This document shows positions 22,085-22,940 of a stretch of DNA of 22,940 bases, piece after piece (within the stretch, counting starts at the first letter, position 1; the number at the start of each line of letters is the position of its first letter). This DNA comes from Deltaproteobacteria bacterium (GTDB lineage Bacteria > Desulfobacterota > Syntrophia > Syntrophales > UBA2210), in the NCBI GenBank assembly GCA_016934695.1, contig JAFGSH010000072.1, forward strand, positions 1 to 22,940, in the 5' to 3' direction. A program made the position numbers and the translations under genes. The notes under the pieces were generated by a model. The model made no database searches, was not told where the DNA came from, and saw only the letters and a program-made list of their open reading frames with translations.

Positions 22085-22177
22085 GCGTCAGCGATGAGCG
22101 ATAGTCCCCTTCAGGGGGAAATCTTTTAAGATTTCTCCCTTTGGTCGAAATGACAGCAGGGGACAGTCGAAATGACA
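22085..22177. repeat. Dispersed palindromic repeat, copy C
   Basis: Its core is a near-perfect hairpin: AGGGGGAAATCTT (22113-22125), loop TT, AAGATTTCTCCCT (22128-22140), one mismatch. It is followed by TCGAAATGACA at 22145-22155 and again at 22167-22177, a 22-base tandem duplication of the right end. The left part GAGCGATAGTCCCCTTCAGG (22096-22115) matches the middle of copy B. Confidence 0.75.
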
Positions 22178-22245
22178 CCGTGCAACGGGTTAATGCCGTC
22201 ATTGCGAAGGGGCCCAGACGGCAGGAAGTCGGAAGGAGAGGAGAC

Positions 22246-22797
22246 ATGTCCACGTACAAGAGGAGAAACTATTTCGTCAAGAAAGACTTCCAGATTGCAT
22301 TCATCCTGAAGTTCTGCCTCATCGTACTGGTCGGAGCGGTCATATCCTCGTCTCTGCTCCTCTTCACGAGCAGGGACACCCTGACATCCTCTTTCAACAA
22401 CTCGCACCTGACCCTGCAAAACACCTGGACGGCCATCCTTCCCAATGTCGTGACGACGGGCTTCATCACGCTTTTCCTGGTAACACTGGCCACGGCGGCC
22501 GTTATCCTCTTTGTCTCCCACAAGATCGGGGGCCCGCTGTTCCGCCTGGAAAAGGAGGTGCAGGAGATAGGGAAAGGGGATCTCACCAGGAAGGTCACGT
22601 TCCGTGAAAAAGACCAGATAACGCCGCTTGCCGACGGCCTGACCGGCATGACGGACAGCCTGAACAAAAAAGTCCTTGGAATCCGGACCGAGGTGCGGCG
22701 TCTCATCGAATCGGCCTCCGGGAAGAACGCGCCGCAGGAGCTGATCGACGGACTGAACGATCTGCACGCAACGCTCGAAGAGAACTTCAAGATCTAA
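22246..22797 (+). CDS. Two-TM HAMP-domain membrane protein
   Basis: A 183-residue inner-membrane protein. A basic N-terminus (MSTYKRRNYFVKKDFQ) is followed by TM1 (about 18-41, IAFILKFCLIVLVGAVISSS), a short periplasmic loop of about 25 residues, and TM2 (about 65-90, VVTTGFITLFLVTLATAAVI). A HAMP-like linker follows (KIGGPLFRLEKEVQEIGKGD, LTRKVTFREKDQITPLADGL), then a helical tail. There is no kinase, cyclase, GGDEF or methyl-accepting domain, so any signal must pass to a partner. The ATG at 22246 has AAGGAG 7 bases upstream. The next gene begins 8 bases after its stop, so the two are likely co-expressed and may work together. Function is unknown. Confidence 0.85.
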   Translation: MSTYKRRNYFVKKDFQIAFILKFCLIVLVGAVISSSLLLFTSRDTLTSSFNNSHLTLQNTWTAILPNVVTTGFITLFLVTLATAAVILFVSHKIGGPLFRLEKEVQEIGKGDLTRKVTFREKDQITPLADGLTGMTDSLNKKVLGIRTEVRRLIESASGKNAPQELIDGLNDLHATLEENFKI

Positions 22798-22805
22798 GGC
22801 GGACC

Positions 22806-22940
22806 ATGAGGATCGGAGACTTCATACGAGGATTAACCCACTGGGTCATACCGTGGGCGATCCTCATCGCCGCGTATCCCTTCGGGACGGCGGAGGCATC
22901 GGGCGGGATCGCCTGGCGGAGCATCGAGACCGGACACGCC
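22806..22940 (+). CDS. Exported protein, N-terminal fragment
   Basis: Only 45 codons are present before the right edge. The ATG at 22806 has AAGGCGG just upstream, overlapping the stop of the HAMP gene. The N-terminus has Arg residues, then a hydrophobic stretch (WVIPWAILIAAYPFG) and a likely signal-peptidase site (TAEA-SGG), so the product is probably periplasmic or lies in the outer envelope. The mature start GIAWRSIETGHA is too short to classify. Its position suggests a partner for the HAMP membrane protein. Confidence 0.65.
   Translation, partial: MRIGDFIRGLTHWVIPWAILIAAYPFGTAEASGGIAWRSIETGHA

Larger units (their letters stand above)
21889..22245. other. Intergenic region between tRNA-Thr and the HAMP gene
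   Basis: Holds the tRNA terminator (21900-21929), about 150 bases in which I see no convincing gene or signal (21930-22084), and repeat copy C (22085-22177). The last part contains GTCATTGCGAAGGGG (22198-22212), which resembles yet another common intergenic repeat style, and the ribosome site of the HAMP gene (AAGGAG, 22233-22238). No clear promoter for that gene is visible. Confidence 0.6.

Overview
The window is a GC-rich, compact, free-living bacterial chromosome segment from a Gram-negative with two membranes (an MlaE/MlaF/MCE lipid transporter) and type IV pili. Gene content (Cam-type gamma carbonic anhydrase, FmdB zinc ribbon, DUF4301, duplicated pilT, an MCE protein with a barrel-like tail) and the style of short intergenic palindromic repeats resemble uncultured anaerobic Desulfobacterota/Syntrophobacterota. 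That assignment is inference. Nothing here looks like a prophage, plasmid or CRISPR locus, and no insertion sequence was seen.

Layout. 1-987 (minus): amino-acid ABC transporter, ATPase then periplasmic binding protein (cut by the left edge), with a terminator-like hairpin between them. 1237-2412 (plus): a GpsA-like glycerol-3-phosphate dehydrogenase, divergent from the transporter with facing sigma70-like promoters. 2422-3321 (minus): a membrane-anchored protein of unknown function. 3514-4572 (plus): a lone dTDP-glucose 4,6-dehydratase. 4592-4924 (minus): a small conserved protein. 4977-5087: palindromic repeat A. 5186-5800 (plus): coaE. 6067-6678 (plus): gamma carbonic anhydrase, preceded by a second repeat type. 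6684-9603 (minus): twitching-motility operon pilT, pilU-like, pseudo-receiver, with repeat B between the two ATPases. 9782-11557 (minus): a hybrid histidine kinase with two duplicated PAS domains and a degenerate receiver. 11722-13257 (plus): DUF4301. 13320-14202 (minus): an HExxH protein followed by an FmdB protein.

14329-21564 (minus) is the most interesting block: alanine racemase with an unrecognised C-terminal extension of about 270 residues, two tandem D-Ala-D-Ala ligase paralogues, then mlaE, mlaF and an mlaD-like gene, all in one direction with short gaps. It would couple supply of the D-alanyl dipeptide for peptidoglycan with inner-to-outer membrane phospholipid traffic. The two ligases differ from the E. 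coli DdlB consensus at different active-site positions. The second carries the Tyr-to-Phe change that in other bacteria allows D-Ala-D-lactate formation. This is the best candidate for undescribed biology in the window.

21813-21929 (plus) is tRNA-Thr(CGT) with promoter and intrinsic terminator. Repeat C follows, then a two-TM HAMP protein (22246-22797) and the start of an exported protein cut by the right edge.
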